A stretch of 64,000 nucleotides of DNA from Janthinobacterium sp. TB1-E2 (GTDB lineage Bacteria > Pseudomonadota > Gammaproteobacteria > Burkholderiales > Burkholderiaceae_D), in the NCBI RefSeq assembly GCF_036885605.1, contig NZ_CP142523.1, positions 5,704,001-5,768,000 on the forward strand. Reading direction: 5' to 3'. Positions 30,476 to 40,612 of this stretch are shown in pieces. The notes below the pieces were generated by a model. The model did not search any database, was not told the origin of the DNA, and worked only from the letters and a program-made list of their open reading frames with translations. Positions within the stretch are counted from its first letter, which is position 1. Every line of letters starts with the position of its first letter. A program made the translations under genes and the position numbers.

Positions 30476-31459
30476 TTACTTCACGTTCAGGCTCTTTTTC
30501 GCCTGCTCCAGCAAGTCCGTCTTGACCCAGTCCTTGGCCACGGGCGGCTTCGTCATGCGGCCCACGCCCGTTTTCACCATCACGTCCGTGGTGATCTGGA
30601 TATGCTCGGGCGAGATATCGTACGAATACGGCGAATTGCTGATCGCGTCGTCGAAGTCATCCTTCGTGATCTGGCCGCGGAACACGACTTCGCGCACATA
30701 TTTTTCCGCCGTCGCCTTGTTGTCGATAAAGGTCTTGGTCGCTTCGACGAAGCAGCGCATGAATTTTTCCGCCACGGGACGGCGTTCCTTGTAGAACTTT
30801 TCCGTCATCACCATGGTCCGCACGGGCTCGCCGATCGGCGTGTCGTACGGTTTGATGACCTCAGTGCCGAAACCCTTGTTGATCGCCTGCGACGATTGCG
30901 GCTCGGACTGCATCATCGCGTCGATATTCTTGCCCATCAGCGCCTGGTTCAAGTCGGCGTAGGCGAGAAATACCAGCTGCACATCCTTGCCCTTGGTTTC
31001 CGAGTACGTCAGGCCCGCCTGCGACAGCTCGGCCAGCAGCAGCACTTCCTGGATGCCGCCGCGCGTCACGCCCACGCGCTTGCCCTTCAACTCCTTGACG
31101 CTGGTGATCTTTTGCCCCGCCCCGCCCACCAGGCGCGCGCCGCCCTTGGCAAAACCGGCGACCACATAGATCGGGGCACCGCCGGCGCGGCCGGAAATGG
31201 CCGCTTCGGACGCCGTCGCGCCAACGTCCAGCTCGCCCGCGATAATCGCCTGCATCACGTCGAGGCCCTTGGCAAAGATATGCTCTTCGACCTTGATGCC
31301 GCACTTGGGCGCGATTTCCTTGATGTACGACACGGCGCCGTAATGGGCGAATTTCAAATTGCCCAGGCGCACGACTTCCTGCGCCTGCACGGCGCCCATG
31401 CCGAAGGCCAGCATGAGGGCGGCGGCGATACCGGTCTTCAGGGTTGATTTTTTCTGCAT
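30476..31459 (-). CDS. ABC-transporter solute-binding protein, NMT1/SsuA-like
   Basis: A 327-residue periplasmic binding protein with a signal peptide cut after AVQAQ. Domain features of the nitrate/sulfonate/thiamine-precursor group are visible: AIIAGELDVGATASEAAISG, KGKRVGVTRGGIQEVLL and a helix-rich C-terminus (FIDNKATAEKYVREV). No permease or ATPase gene is adjacent on either side, so it either serves a transporter elsewhere or has another role. Ligand unknown. Confidence 0.88.
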   Translation of the reverse strand: MQKKSTLKTGIAAALMLAFGMGAVQAQEVVRLGNLKFAHYGAVSYIKEIAPKCGIKVEEHIFAKGLDVMQAIIAGELDVGATASEAAISGRAGGAPIYVVAGFAKGGARLVGGAGQKITSVKELKGKRVGVTRGGIQEVLLLAELSQAGLTYSETKGKDVQLVFLAYADLNQALMGKNIDAMMQSEPQSSQAINKGFGTEVIKPYDTPIGEPVRTMVMTEKFYKERRPVAEKFMRCFVEATKTFIDNKATAEKYVREVVFRGQITKDDFDDAISNSPYSYDISPEHIQITTDVMVKTGVGRMTKPPVAKDWVKTDLLEQAKKSLNVK

Positions 31460-31605
31460 CGGGTTCTCCTGTGGTGGTTGGTGTGTGCCCGCAAGGGCAC
31501 GCGAAACACTGCTTTTATTATCAGGAGATAGTACCGCGTGTTAGAGCCAGGGCAACATTTTTTTGCCGGCAGCCACGCTGCCGGCGTTGTTATTACTGCC
31601 TGTTA

Positions 31606-33609
31606 TTACTGTCCAGCCAGCGCCACGACCGGATCGAGTCCCGACGCCTTGCGCGCCGGCATGAAGCCAAATACCAGCCCCGTCACCACGGCGCAGGCAA
31701 ACGCGCCGGCAATGGCGCTCAGGGAAAAGATCACCGGCACGTCCCACACCAGCAGCAAGCCGGCCACCGTCACGCCGACCACGATGCCGGCCACGCCGCC
31801 CACCACCGACACCAGCACGGCTTCGGTGAGGAACTGGCGCAGGATGTCCCGCCGGCGCGCGCCCGTCGCCATGCGGATGCCGATTTCGCGCGTGCGCTCG
31901 CGCACCGTCATCAGCATCACGTTCATGACGCCGATGCCGCCCACCACCAGCGAGACGACCGCAATCAGGCTGAGCATCATGGTCATGTTGTCCTGCGTCT
32001 TGGCTTCGGCGGCGATCGAGGCGGCCGCGTTGCTGATGCCGTAGTCGCGGATGCGGTGGCGCTCGAACATGGTGGCGTCGACCGCCGCCTCCACCTCCGT
32101 CACGCGCTTGACGTCGTCCACCGCCATCACCGTGTAGGTGGGCTCGCGCTGGCCGAAGACGCGGATGCCGGCCGTGGAAAACGGCAGCAGCAGCACGTCG
32201 TCTTCATCCTTCTCGCCCGTCAGCGCGCCCTTCGCGCTCATCACGCCGATCACCTGGAACGGCACGTTGCCGATCAGGATGCTCTGCCCCACGGGGTTGG
32301 GTACGTCGGGCATCAGCTTTTCCGCCAGGTGCGCGCCCAGCACAGCCACGGTCGCCATCTCGCGCTCGTCTTCCTCGGTAAAGAAGCCGCCCTTGGCCAC
32401 GGGCCAGGTCTGGATCTGCGGCAGGGCCGGCCCCGTGCCGCGCACATAGGTCTGCACGTCGAGGTTGCCGTGGCGTATCACCTTGTTGCCCGTGACGTTA
32501 GGCAGCACGTGGGAAATGCCCGGCACGTCCTTGAGCGCATCGAGGTCGGCCAGGGTAATGCTGCGCCCGGGGATGCGCGAGCTTTCGCCGCGCGACGCCA
32601 TGTACAGCAGATTCGAGCCGAACGCGCCCAGTTGCGCCATCACCTGCTGGCGCGTGCCCAGGCCGATGGCCAGCATGACGATCACGGAAGCGACGCCGAT
32701 GACGATGCCGAGCAAGGTCAATCCCGTGCGGAAGCGGTTGATCCACAGCACGCGCCAGGCCGCGCGGGCCGCGTCGAGCAATTCCGTGCCCAGCGACGCG
32801 CCAGTGTCGTGGGCGGCGCGCGACATGTCAAGCGGTGGCAGGGCCGTCGACGTGGCGGGAATGGCGATGGCGCCCAAGTCTTCGACGATTTCGCCATCGC
32901 TGATCTCGATCACCCGGCGCGCCTGGGCCGCCACCTTGCGGTCATGCGTAATGAGGATGATGGTGTGGCCCGCATCGGCCAGTTCGCCCAGCAGGGCCAT
33001 GACTTCGGCGCCGCTGCTGCTATCTAACGCCCCCGTCGGCTCATCGGCGAGAATGATGCGCCCGCCATTCATCAGGGCGCGCGCGATCGACACACGCTGC
33101 TGCTGCCCGCCCGACAACTGGTTCGGCCGGTGATCCAAACGTTCACCGAGGCCCAGGCGCTTGAGCAGCGCTTCCGAGCGCGCATGGCGGGCCGCCGCCG
33201 GCATGCCCGCGTACAGGGCCGGCACTTCCACGTTTTCGCGCGCCGATTCCGTGGCGATCAGGTGATACCCCTGGAAGACGAAACCGAACGCTTCGCGCCG
33301 CAGCCACGCCAGTTCATCGGGGTTCAGGCTGGCCACGTCATGGCCGGCGAAGCGGTACGTGCCGTCGCTGGGGCGGTCCAGGCACCCCAGCAAATGCATC
33401 AGGGTCGACTTGCCGGAACCGGAGGCGCCGACGATGGCAACGAATTCGCCGGCGCCAATCGACAAGGTCAGGCCGCGCAGCACTTCCACGGCCGGCGCGC
33501 CATCGTGGCCGCCGTAGCGCTTGCGGATGCCAGCAAGTTCAATCAATGGCGCCGGCTGGCCAGGTTCTCCTGCTTGTCCCAGCGACCTGGCCTCGCTCAT
33601 CGCGCTCAC
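31606..33609 (-). CDS. MacB/PvdT-type ABC exporter (ATPase fused to permease)
   Basis: A 667-residue fusion. The ATPase has Walker [16 protein letters not shown], signature [15 protein letters not shown] and Walker [12 protein letters not shown]. The permease has four membrane helices, one near residue 310 and three at the C-terminus, enclosing a large periplasmic MacB domain. Such proteins work with a MacA adaptor and a TolC channel. PvdT, which recycles pyoverdine in Pseudomonas, has the same architecture and size. GTG at 33609 overlaps the macA-like stop; an ATG at 33600 is also possible. No TolC-like gene lies nearby. Confidence 0.93.
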   Translation of the reverse strand: MSAMSEARSLGQAGEPGQPAPLIELAGIRKRYGGHDGAPAVEVLRGLTLSIGAGEFVAIVGASGSGKSTLMHLLGCLDRPSDGTYRFAGHDVASLNPDELAWLRREAFGFVFQGYHLIATESARENVEVPALYAGMPAAARHARSEALLKRLGLGERLDHRPNQLSGGQQQRVSIARALMNGGRIILADEPTGALDSSSGAEVMALLGELADAGHTIILITHDRKVAAQARRVIEISDGEIVEDLGAIAIPATSTALPPLDMSRAAHDTGASLGTELLDAARAAWRVLWINRFRTGLTLLGIVIGVASVIVMLAIGLGTRQQVMAQLGAFGSNLLYMASRGESSRIPGRSITLADLDALKDVPGISHVLPNVTGNKVIRHGNLDVQTYVRGTGPALPQIQTWPVAKGGFFTEEDEREMATVAVLGAHLAEKLMPDVPNPVGQSILIGNVPFQVIGVMSAKGALTGEKDEDDVLLLPFSTAGIRVFGQREPTYTVMAVDDVKRVTEVEAAVDATMFERHRIRDYGISNAAASIAAEAKTQDNMTMMLSLIAVVSLVVGGIGVMNVMLMTVRERTREIGIRMATGARRRDILRQFLTEAVLVSVVGGVAGIVVGVTVAGLLLVWDVPVIFSLSAIAGAFACAVVTGLVFGFMPARKASGLDPVVALAGQ

Positions 33610-34793
33610 AGCTGGAACCTGCTGGCGCCGCTGTTCGATGGCTGCTCGCCTGTGACCAGCAATTCGCCTTCGCGCAAGCCTTGCAGCACTTCCGCGCTGA
33701 GGCGGTTGCGCACGCCGACGGTGACGGCGCGCGTATCGACCTTGCCGTCCGCACCCATCACGCGGGCCGTGAACTGCCCCGGCTTGGCGCCTTCTTCCGT
33801 CGACGGTTTCAGGGCCGGCAAGGGCACGGCCAGCACATTGTTCGCCGCCGCCGTGACGAACACCACTTGCGCCGTCATCTGCGGCATCAGTTCGCCGTCC
33901 GCGTTATCGACGTCGAACAGCACTGTATACAAGATCACCTTGCTGGTCGACGGCGCCAGGGCCGTGCCGGCGGCGGAACCGCCGGGCACTGGCGGCGCAG
34001 GCAGGACTTGGCGCACCTTGCCGCTCCAGCGCCGCTGGTCGCCGCCCAGGGTGGTGAAATACACGGGCATGTCCGGGCGCACGCGGCGCACGTCCGCTTC
34101 CGACACTTCCGTCCATACCGTCATGGCCGACAGGTCGGCGATGCGCAGGATGTTCGGCGTCTGGTACGTGGCGTTCAGGGTTTGCCCTTCCTTCGCGTCC
34201 AGGCCCACCACCTTGCCGGCCATCGGCGCGTAGATGCGCGTGTAACCGAGGCGCGCCTCGTCCGCCTTCAGGCTGGCCTGGGTCTGGTCGATCTGCGCCT
34301 TCAGGTGGTCGATCTTGGCGCCGGCCGAGGCCAGCGTGGCTTCGGCCGTTTCCAGGTCGGCCAAGGGGGTCGAATCGAACTTGGCCATCTGCTTCTGGCG
34401 CACGTGCTGCTGGCCCGCCAGCCGGTGCTGCGCCTGCTGGTCGGCCAGCTGCGCGCGCAAGCCCGCCAGCGCGGCGCGGCCCGCATCGACCGTGGCTTGC
34501 TGCACGCTGGGGTCGATCTCGGCCAGCAGCTGGCCTTTATCGACGTCGCTGCCCGGCTGCACGTGCAAACGCGTGATCTGGCCCGACACCTGCGCGCCCA
34601 CGTCGACATAGGTTTGCGGCTGCAAGGTGCCGATGGCCGTGACGCTCGCTTCGATGTTGCCGCGCTTGACGGGCGCCGTGTCGAACACGGTGCTCGGGCC
34701 GCGCGTGGCCCACAGGGCGCCGGCGCCGAACAGCACCAGCAAGACCACGCCGCCCAGGATGCGGGCGCGGCGGGAAGGCAGGCGGGCCCCCAT
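33606..34793 (-). CDS. MacA/PvdR-type periplasmic adaptor
   Basis: A 395-residue membrane-fusion protein with an N-terminal anchor (residues 11-28). The biotinyl-lipoyl domain is split around a helical hairpin ([19 protein letters not shown] and [20 protein letters not shown]); the hairpin runs about residues 95-190 and is Gln/Ala-rich; beta-barrel and membrane-proximal domains follow. It connects the MacB-like ABC pump to an outer-membrane channel. It is translationally coupled to the pump gene. Position behind a siderophore receptor cluster points to siderophore secretion or recycling. Confidence 0.93.
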   Translation of the reverse strand: MGARLPSRRARILGGVVLLVLFGAGALWATRGPSTVFDTAPVKRGNIEASVTAIGTLQPQTYVDVGAQVSGQITRLHVQPGSDVDKGQLLAEIDPSVQQATVDAGRAALAGLRAQLADQQAQHRLAGQQHVRQKQMAKFDSTPLADLETAEATLASAGAKIDHLKAQIDQTQASLKADEARLGYTRIYAPMAGKVVGLDAKEGQTLNATYQTPNILRIADLSAMTVWTEVSEADVRRVRPDMPVYFTTLGGDQRRWSGKVRQVLPAPPVPGGSAAGTALAPSTSKVILYTVLFDVDNADGELMPQMTAQVVFVTAAANNVLAVPLPALKPSTEEGAKPGQFTARVMGADGKVDTRAVTVGVRNRLSAEVLQGLREGELLVTGEQPSNSGASRFQL

Positions 34794-34884
34794 CAGGCGG
34801 CCGCTTTCAATATAGTCACAACATCGGTCGGTGTCGCCAAACGTGAAAAGTGCATCGGTCTATCCTTGAAAATGGCGGTGAATA

Positions 34885-35226
34885 TCACCGCAGGAACGTC
34901 ACAAGACCTGCCAGCGCGGCGACGGCTGCCAGCAGGGAACTACGAAACAGCAAGCTGGGCGCATACGGCAGCAACAGGGCCACCAGCAGCGCGCCGGCCG
35001 ATATGAAACCAAGCCAGGCGACGACGCCGACGGTCGCGCTCCAGCCGGCCACGCAGGGCCAGATGGCCAGCGCCAGCAGGACCGCGCCCGCCAGTTGCAG
35101 CGCGCGCCGCACGTTCGGCGCCGCATCCCTGCCCCAGACCTGGCCATGGTGGCGGTCCATCGCCAAGGAGAGGCTGGCCATGCCCGCATACGACAGGCCC
35201 AGCGCGCACAGGATGGTAGGGATCAT
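34885..35226 (-). CDS. DUF3325 small membrane protein
   Basis: A 113-residue protein with three or four membrane helices, starting MIPTILCALGLSYAGMASLSLAMDRHHGQVWG, where the conserved Asp-Arg-His-His lies after the first helix. Members are nearly always encoded with PepSY membrane proteins and siderophore receptors; in Pseudomonas similar small genes accompany fpvG, needed for iron release from ferri-pyoverdine. Its ATG overlaps the PepSY gene stop. Confidence 0.85.
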   Translation of the reverse strand: MIPTILCALGLSYAGMASLSLAMDRHHGQVWGRDAAPNVRRALQLAGAVLLALAIWPCVAGWSATVGVVAWLGFISAGALLVALLLPYAPSLLFRSSLLAAVAALAGLVTFLR

Positions 35227-36926
35227 GACTGTCCTTCCGTATTAATTTGCAGGCTGGCCGTGGGCGCGGCGCTTTCCCTGGCGGCGGCCTTGCTGGCCGG
35301 TTTTTCCTTGCGCTTGTGGACTTTCCACGCGCCCCAGGCGGCCAGCAGGCCGAAGGCCATGCTGCCCAGTTCCACGCCGGCACTTTCCCAGTCGCCGCGC
35401 GCGATCTGCGCCGCCAGATTGTCGCCCGTGCTCAGTACATTGAGCACCGGTAGCAGCAGGCACAGAGCCGCCAGCAAGCCCAGTTGCTCGATCCACGCGC
35501 GCTTTTCCGCGCGCAGGCAGGCGTGCACCAGCATCACAAACCACACGCCGAAGAAGGCGCGCAATTCCCAGCCGGCGCGGTGTTCGACGCCGACGGGAAT
35601 CAGGCGGTTGGCCCACAGGAAGCCCACGCAGGCGATGGACAGGCCGGCAATCGCCGCCACGTTCAGGCAGGCGACGGTGCGGTACACGCGCTGCGTGTAG
35701 GTGCCGAACTCGCCGCCGGACTTCTGGCGGCGCTTGACCATGAACAGGATGGCGCCCGTGCCCATCATGGCTGTGCCGGCCAGGCCGCAGAAGAAGTACA
35801 GCCAGCGCATCGGCGTACCGCCAAAGCCCACCATGTGCAGGTTCGACATGACGGCGCGCGTCAGGCCCGCGCCGCCCGTATCCGACTCGCCGGGACGGCG
35901 CAAGGCGACCTGCTCACCGGTGGCCAGCGCATAGCAAGCCCTGCCCGTGTTGGCGCTGATGCGTTCCATCGTGTCCGTCTCTTCATTCCAGCCGTACATG
36001 CACACGCGCATGGAGGCGTCGTTCGGGTTGTCCAGCACCACGGCGCGGATTTCCTGGCCGATAGCCTGCTCGGCGCGCAGCGCGTACGGTTCCAGCGCGG
36101 GAATGGCCAGCGGCTGGCCTGTCTTCGCGGGCTTGCCCACATCGTTCCAGTCGGCCAGGAAAGCCTTCTTGGCGTTGTCCATGCCGTATTGCGCCACCAC
36201 GGGGGCCGGCACATAGTCATCGCTGAAGAAGGCCAGCCCCGTGTAGGCGATCATGAACTGGAACGGCAAGGTCAGCACGGCCACCGCGTTGTGCGCGTCG
36301 AGCCACGAACGCTGGCCCTTGGCCGGGCGGAAGGTGAAGAAATCCTTGAAGATGCGCTTGTGCGTGATGACGCCGCTCACCAGCGCCACCAGCATGATCA
36401 TGGTGGTGATGGCGACGATCCACACGCCGATGCGTCCCGCGTGCAGCTCGTAGTGAAAATCGACGAAATGGTGGCCGCCGATGGTGTCGCGCTCCGTTGC
36501 CTCGCGCGCATGTTCGATGACGGCGCCCGTCAGCGGATCGAGGTCCGCCGAGCCATAGCCGCCGGCGGGCTGGAACCAGTAGGCGGACAGGCCGTGGCTG
36601 GGACGCTGCACGGGCCAGATTTCCCACATGTCCGCCTTCGGATGTTCCTTCGCCATGAAGTCGAGCGCCAGTTCCAGGCGGTGCCCACGGTCCGTGACCT
36701 TCGGCAGCGGCGGATCGTTTGCATGCGCCGCCTCTTCCAGTGCATGCTCGGGCGTCATCCAGTGGGTGATCGGCTCGTCGAAGACGGCCAGGGTGCCGGT
36801 GAGGAAAATGGCGAACAGCAGCCAGGAAATCCACAGGCCACTCCATGTATGCAGCCAGGCCATGGCCTGGCGCAAGCCGCCCTGCTGCGGCGTCTTGGCC
36901 ACTTTGTCTACCTTGACGGCGTTCAT
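35223..36926 (-). CDS. PepSY-associated membrane protein, FpvG/PiuB-like
   Basis: A 567-residue inner-membrane protein with about five membrane helices. The first is LWISWLLFAIFLTGTLAVF with the nearby PITHWMTPE typical of PepSY_TM proteins; conserved His residues occur in TIGGHHFVDFHYELHAG and in later helices, suited to haem or iron binding. The family is iron-regulated; FpvG is its member that reduces iron from siderophores in the periplasm. It overlaps both neighbours by 4 bases (DUF3649 before, DUF3325 after). Confidence 0.9.
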   Translation of the reverse strand: MNAVKVDKVAKTPQQGGLRQAMAWLHTWSGLWISWLLFAIFLTGTLAVFDEPITHWMTPEHALEEAAHANDPPLPKVTDRGHRLELALDFMAKEHPKADMWEIWPVQRPSHGLSAYWFQPAGGYGSADLDPLTGAVIEHAREATERDTIGGHHFVDFHYELHAGRIGVWIVAITTMIMLVALVSGVITHKRIFKDFFTFRPAKGQRSWLDAHNAVAVLTLPFQFMIAYTGLAFFSDDYVPAPVVAQYGMDNAKKAFLADWNDVGKPAKTGQPLAIPALEPYALRAEQAIGQEIRAVVLDNPNDASMRVCMYGWNEETDTMERISANTGRACYALATGEQVALRRPGESDTGGAGLTRAVMSNLHMVGFGGTPMRWLYFFCGLAGTAMMGTGAILFMVKRRQKSGGEFGTYTQRVYRTVACLNVAAIAGLSIACVGFLWANRLIPVGVEHRAGWELRAFFGVWFVMLVHACLRAEKRAWIEQLGLLAALCLLLPVLNVLSTGDNLAAQIARGDWESAGVELGSMAFGLLAAWGAWKVHKRKEKPASKAAARESAAPTASLQINTEGQS

Positions 36927-37204
36927 GCGGCACCCCGCGACAGCAGCAGGCCGATGCCGCCGCAGGCGATGGCCGGCAGCAGCATGCCGAGCCAGGCGCG
37001 GCGCAGGTCCTGCACGGCAAAGACCCAGATCACGGCGCAGGTATAGACGACGAAGGCGCTCAGGGTAGCCGTCAGCACGGCTTCGGCACGCGACAGCGGC
37101 AGCACGGCCGCCAGCAGCACGGCCACGCCGGACGTCAGTGCATAGCCGCCAAAGATGGCGGCGAGCACGCGCGAGAACAACATCATGTGGGCCGATTTCA
37201 TCAT
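36923..37204 (-). CDS. DUF3649 small membrane protein
   Basis: A 93-residue protein with three membrane helices (FSRVLAAIFGGYALTSGVAVLLAAVLPL, TATLSAFVVYTCAVIWVFAV, and a C-terminal helix ending ACGGIGLLLSRG). It is a regular partner of PepSY and DUF3325 proteins in siderophore-uptake operons. ATG at 37204 has GGGAG upstream; a second ATG follows directly. Coupled to the PepSY gene by ATGA. Confidence 0.85.
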   Translation of the reverse strand: MMKSAHMMLFSRVLAAIFGGYALTSGVAVLLAAVLPLSRAEAVLTATLSAFVVYTCAVIWVFAVQDLRRAWLGMLLPAIACGGIGLLLSRGAA

Positions 37205-37314
37205 CGCGGCGCTCCCTGTGGCATACGCTGGCTCACACCGTCGCGGGCCCGATTCAACTGCACTTCCATAAGCCATGCATCCTTCATCAAGATAGATCAT
37301 TCAAAAGCGGTTAT

Positions 37315-39513
37315 TTACAGTTTGTAGTTCAAGGTCAGCATCAGGTTGCGCGGCGCTCCCACCATGTTGCCGAAGACATCGGAATAGATGCTCTGGTAGT
37401 AGTGCTTGTCGAGCGCATTGTTCACGTTCAGGCGCAGCTCGGCGCGGCTGTCGATCTGCCACGCCGCGTTCAGGCCCACGATCGCGTAGCGGCCCTGGCG
37501 CAGATGGTAGGTGCCGTCATTCGATTCGGTCGCGCCCTGGCCGTACAAGGAAGCGCCGACGCGCCAGCCCTGCGCCGCGCCGGACAGGCGGTAGCTGGTG
37601 GCCAGCTTGAGCTGCTGGCGCGGATAGCGGCTGTTGAAATCCTTGCCGATATTGGCCGGATCGCTGTCGCGCTTGAATTGCGCCTTCACATAGGTAAAAC
37701 CGGCCGACAGCTGCCAGTCGGGCGTCAGCGCGCCCGCCACGTCCAGCTCCACGCCTTCGCTGCGCACTTCGCCCGACGCGCGCTGGCAATAGCCCCACGT
37801 GCTGCCAGGACAGGGGTTCGGGCCGGCCAGGTCGTCCACGCCGCGGTTTTGCTGGCGGATCTGGAACACGGCCGCGCTGGCATTGAGAGCGCCGCCGAAG
37901 TATTCGCCCTTCACGCCCGCTTCATAGTTGGTGCCGCTGATCGGCTTCAATGGCTGCGCATGGGCGTCGGTGGCCGCCTGCGGCTGGAAGATCTCGGTCC
38001 AGCTGGCGTACACGGAATGCTGCTTGTCGAGGTCATACACGACACCGGCGTACGGCGTGAATTCGCGCGCCACCGAGTAGCCGGCATCGTCCTTGTACCA
38101 GCTCACGCGCCCGCCCAGCACCAGCGACAGCGGGTCGGCCAGGCGCATGCGCGTGCCCGCATACACGCCGCTTTGCTCGGTGATGCTGGCCGTGCGCCAC
38201 TGCGCGTAGTTGATGACGGGACGCGCCACGCTGCCCGCATCCCAGTGGAACGGGTCGAGCACCGGCGCCGCCGCGCCCCAGCTGTACGGTGCCCAGCCGC
38301 CATAGCTGTTTTTCGACGAGCGGCGGTGGCTGGCGCCGACGGTCAGCTCGTGCTCGCGGCCGAACAGGCTGTAGCTGCCGCTCGCATACGCGTCGTAGCT
38401 GGTGTTGGCCAGTTCGGCGCGGTAGCTTTGCGAATTGAAGCGCAGGGTGTCGCCGCGGCGGTTGATGCCGGAAAACGTCGTGTCGATCTCGGGCGTCTTG
38501 CGCGTGGCTGCCAGCATGGCTTTCCAGCCATTGGCAAAGCGGTGTTCCAGTTCGGCGAAGATGGTTTTATCCGTCTGGCGCCAGTCATCGAATTCGCTGC
38601 CCAGGTAAGTGGAGCGGGGCAAATTCAAAAAGCGGCCGTCGGCAGCCGTCACCACGCCCGTCGAGACGCCGTCGTTGTCCGTCTTGCGGTAGTGGGCGCC
38701 CACCGTCAAGGTGGTGTCGGGGCGCAGGTCCGCTTCGATGATGCCGTACAGCTGGTGGTTGCGGCCATGCAGCACGTCGACAAAATCCTTCTTGTCCTGC
38801 ACCGTCACGACGATGCGCCCGCGCAGGGTCTTCGCTTCATTGAGCGCGTTGGCCGCATCGGCTTCCAGGCGGTAGTTGCTCCAGCTGCCCACGCTGGCCG
38901 AGAATGACGCTTGCGGCGTGGCCGTCGGGCGCTTGCGCACCATGTTGATGGCCGCGCTGGGCGTGCCGCTGCCCGTCATCAAGCCCGTGGCGCCGCGCAC
39001 CACTTCGATGCGGTCGTAGATGGCCAGGTCGTCATTGTCGCCATTGAAGGTGCCGTTCGCGCCCAGGCTGGTAGGCAAGCCATCGAACAAGATGTTATCG
39101 ATTGGAAAGCCGCGTGCGCTGAAACTGCCCGAATCGCCCGTAAAGTTGCCCTTTTGCATAACCAGCCCCGTGATCGACTGCACGGCGTCGTCCAGGGTCG
39201 TGATGCCCAGGTCGTCGATCTGCTGGCGCGTCAGCACGCTGACCGACTGCGGCGTTTCGCGCAGCGACAGGTTCAGCTTGGTTGCCGTGTTGCTCACGCC
39301 TGTCGTGTACGAGCCGCTGCCTTCCGTTGTCGCATCGCGCCCCGCCGTGACGGACACGCCGAGCATGGTCTGTTCGGTCGCGGGAGTAGCTGGCGCCTGC
39401 TGCGCGATGGCCGGCAGGCTGGCGGCCAGGCACAGGGCCGCAGCCGCTTGCGCCAGCGGACGCAATGCAGAGTGAGGAGACGGCAAACTGACAAAATTCA
39501 AAGCGTGAGACAT
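37315..39513 (-). CDS. TonB-dependent siderophore receptor
   Basis: A 732-residue outer-membrane receptor. A signal peptide ends at SLPAIAQQ. The plug domain begins with LNLSLRETPQSVSVLTRQQIDDLG and contains IDNILFDGLP and YDRIEVVRGATGLMTGSGTPSAAINMVRK. A 22-stranded barrel follows, ending in an aromatic-terminated strand (LMLTLNYKL). The plug motifs are those of ferric hydroxamate/pyoverdine-type receptors (FhuE, FpvA). The N-terminal STN signalling domain is absent. ATG at 39513 with AGGAAC upstream is preferred to 39540. The ligand is not determinable here. Confidence 0.95.
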   Translation of the reverse strand: MSHALNFVSLPSPHSALRPLAQAAAALCLAASLPAIAQQAPATPATEQTMLGVSVTAGRDATTEGSGSYTTGVSNTATKLNLSLRETPQSVSVLTRQQIDDLGITTLDDAVQSITGLVMQKGNFTGDSGSFSARGFPIDNILFDGLPTSLGANGTFNGDNDDLAIYDRIEVVRGATGLMTGSGTPSAAINMVRKRPTATPQASFSASVGSWSNYRLEADAANALNEAKTLRGRIVVTVQDKKDFVDVLHGRNHQLYGIIEADLRPDTTLTVGAHYRKTDNDGVSTGVVTAADGRFLNLPRSTYLGSEFDDWRQTDKTIFAELEHRFANGWKAMLAATRKTPEIDTTFSGINRRGDTLRFNSQSYRAELANTSYDAYASGSYSLFGREHELTVGASHRRSSKNSYGGWAPYSWGAAAPVLDPFHWDAGSVARPVINYAQWRTASITEQSGVYAGTRMRLADPLSLVLGGRVSWYKDDAGYSVAREFTPYAGVVYDLDKQHSVYASWTEIFQPQAATDAHAQPLKPISGTNYEAGVKGEYFGGALNASAAVFQIRQQNRGVDDLAGPNPCPGSTWGYCQRASGEVRSEGVELDVAGALTPDWQLSAGFTYVKAQFKRDSDPANIGKDFNSRYPRQQLKLATSYRLSGAAQGWRVGASLYGQGATESNDGTYHLRQGRYAIVGLNAAWQIDSRAELRLNVNNALDKHYYQSIYSDVFGNMVGAPRNLMLTLNYKL

Positions 39514-39607
39514 GCAAGTTCCTGATAGTAGTGGCGTCATCAGACGGTGAAAAACAGGCGCCCTACTCTGTAGGTGCCGCGAAAACGAAAAACGGGCAGC
39601 CGGATGG

Positions 39608-40612
39608 CTAAATATTTTTTAATGACATGGCCGGTTCGACCGTCACCCAGTAGCGCGTGCGGCTGCGCACCTGCACGGGCAGGGAATTGGGCAGCATGTT
39701 CAAAATGCGCTGCGTGTCGGCCAGCGGGAACACGCCCGACAGGCGCAGCTGGGCCACCGCCGGTGCGCAGTCGATCACGCCGGGGCGGTAGCGGGCCAGG
39801 TCGGCCAGGAAATCGCCCAAGGTCACGTCGTCGACGATCAGCTGCCCGTGCGACCAGGCGTCCGCATACGCACCGAGGGCGTGCGGCGCGTCCAGCGCGT
39901 GGCGGGAAAATGCCACGCCGTGCCCGGCCGCCAGCAGCAAGGGTGCGCCGCCGTCGCGGGGACGGATTTCAACAGCGCTGTCAAACACGTCCACGGTGCT
40001 GTAGTCATCCTGCTGGCGCACGGCAAAGCGCGTGCCCAGCGTGCGCACCAGGCCTTCGCGCGTGGCCACCACCAAAGGCGCGCCGCTGCCGGCGCCATGG
40101 CCGCTGGTGACGAGGATTTCGCCGGCCAGCAGCTCGATCAGGCGGCGGCTGGCATCGAAACGCACGTTCACGGCCGATCCCGTATTCAGGCTGAGCACAC
40201 TGCCATCGTCCAGCGCCACCTCGCGCCGCTCGCCCGTGGCCGTGCGGTAGTCGGCGCGCAGGATGCGCACGCCATCCCAGGCATCCGTCTGCGCGGCCAG
40301 CATGCCGCCGCCGGCCGCCACGCCCAGCCACGCCAGCAACTGGCGCCGCTTGCCGTTGACGGTTTTCTGCTGCGTGCCGGCCAGCGCCTGCGCAGCCGCA
40401 CCGCGGTGCAAGCCGTTGAAGCGCTGCGACACGGCTTCGATATGCCGCCAGGCCCGCTCATGTTCCGGGTCCGCCTCGCGCCAGCGCTGCCAGGCGGCCT
40501 GTTGCGCCGCGTCCATCTCGCCCGACATCAGCATGGTCAGCCATTCGGCCGCCTGCTGCTGCACGTCCTCGCGGATGGCCGCCGGGGCCGCAGCATTGCC
40601 CACCTTGCTCAT
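39608..40612 (-). CDS. fecR: FecR-family anti-sigma/sigma-regulator
   Basis: A 334-residue inner-membrane regulator. The N-terminal cytoplasmic DUF4880-like domain (QQAAEWLTMLMSGEMDAAQQAAWQRWREADPEHERAWRHIE) holds the sigma factor. A membrane segment follows (about residues 90-108, LLAWLGVAAGGGMLAAQ), then the periplasmic FecR domain (TGERREVALDDGSVLSLNTGSAV). The ATG overlaps the fecI stop. It is expected to control the ECF sigma factor in response to siderophore status. Confidence 0.93.
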   Translation of the reverse strand: MSKVGNAAAPAAIREDVQQQAAEWLTMLMSGEMDAAQQAAWQRWREADPEHERAWRHIEAVSQRFNGLHRGAAAQALAGTQQKTVNGKRRQLLAWLGVAAGGGMLAAQTDAWDGVRILRADYRTATGERREVALDDGSVLSLNTGSAVNVRFDASRRLIELLAGEILVTSGHGAGSGAPLVVATREGLVRTLGTRFAVRQQDDYSTVDVFDSAVEIRPRDGGAPLLLAAGHGVAFSRHALDAPHALGAYADAWSHGQLIVDDVTLGDFLADLARYRPGVIDCAPAVAQLRLSGVFPLADTQRILNMLPNSLPVQVRSRTRYWVTVEPAMSLKNI

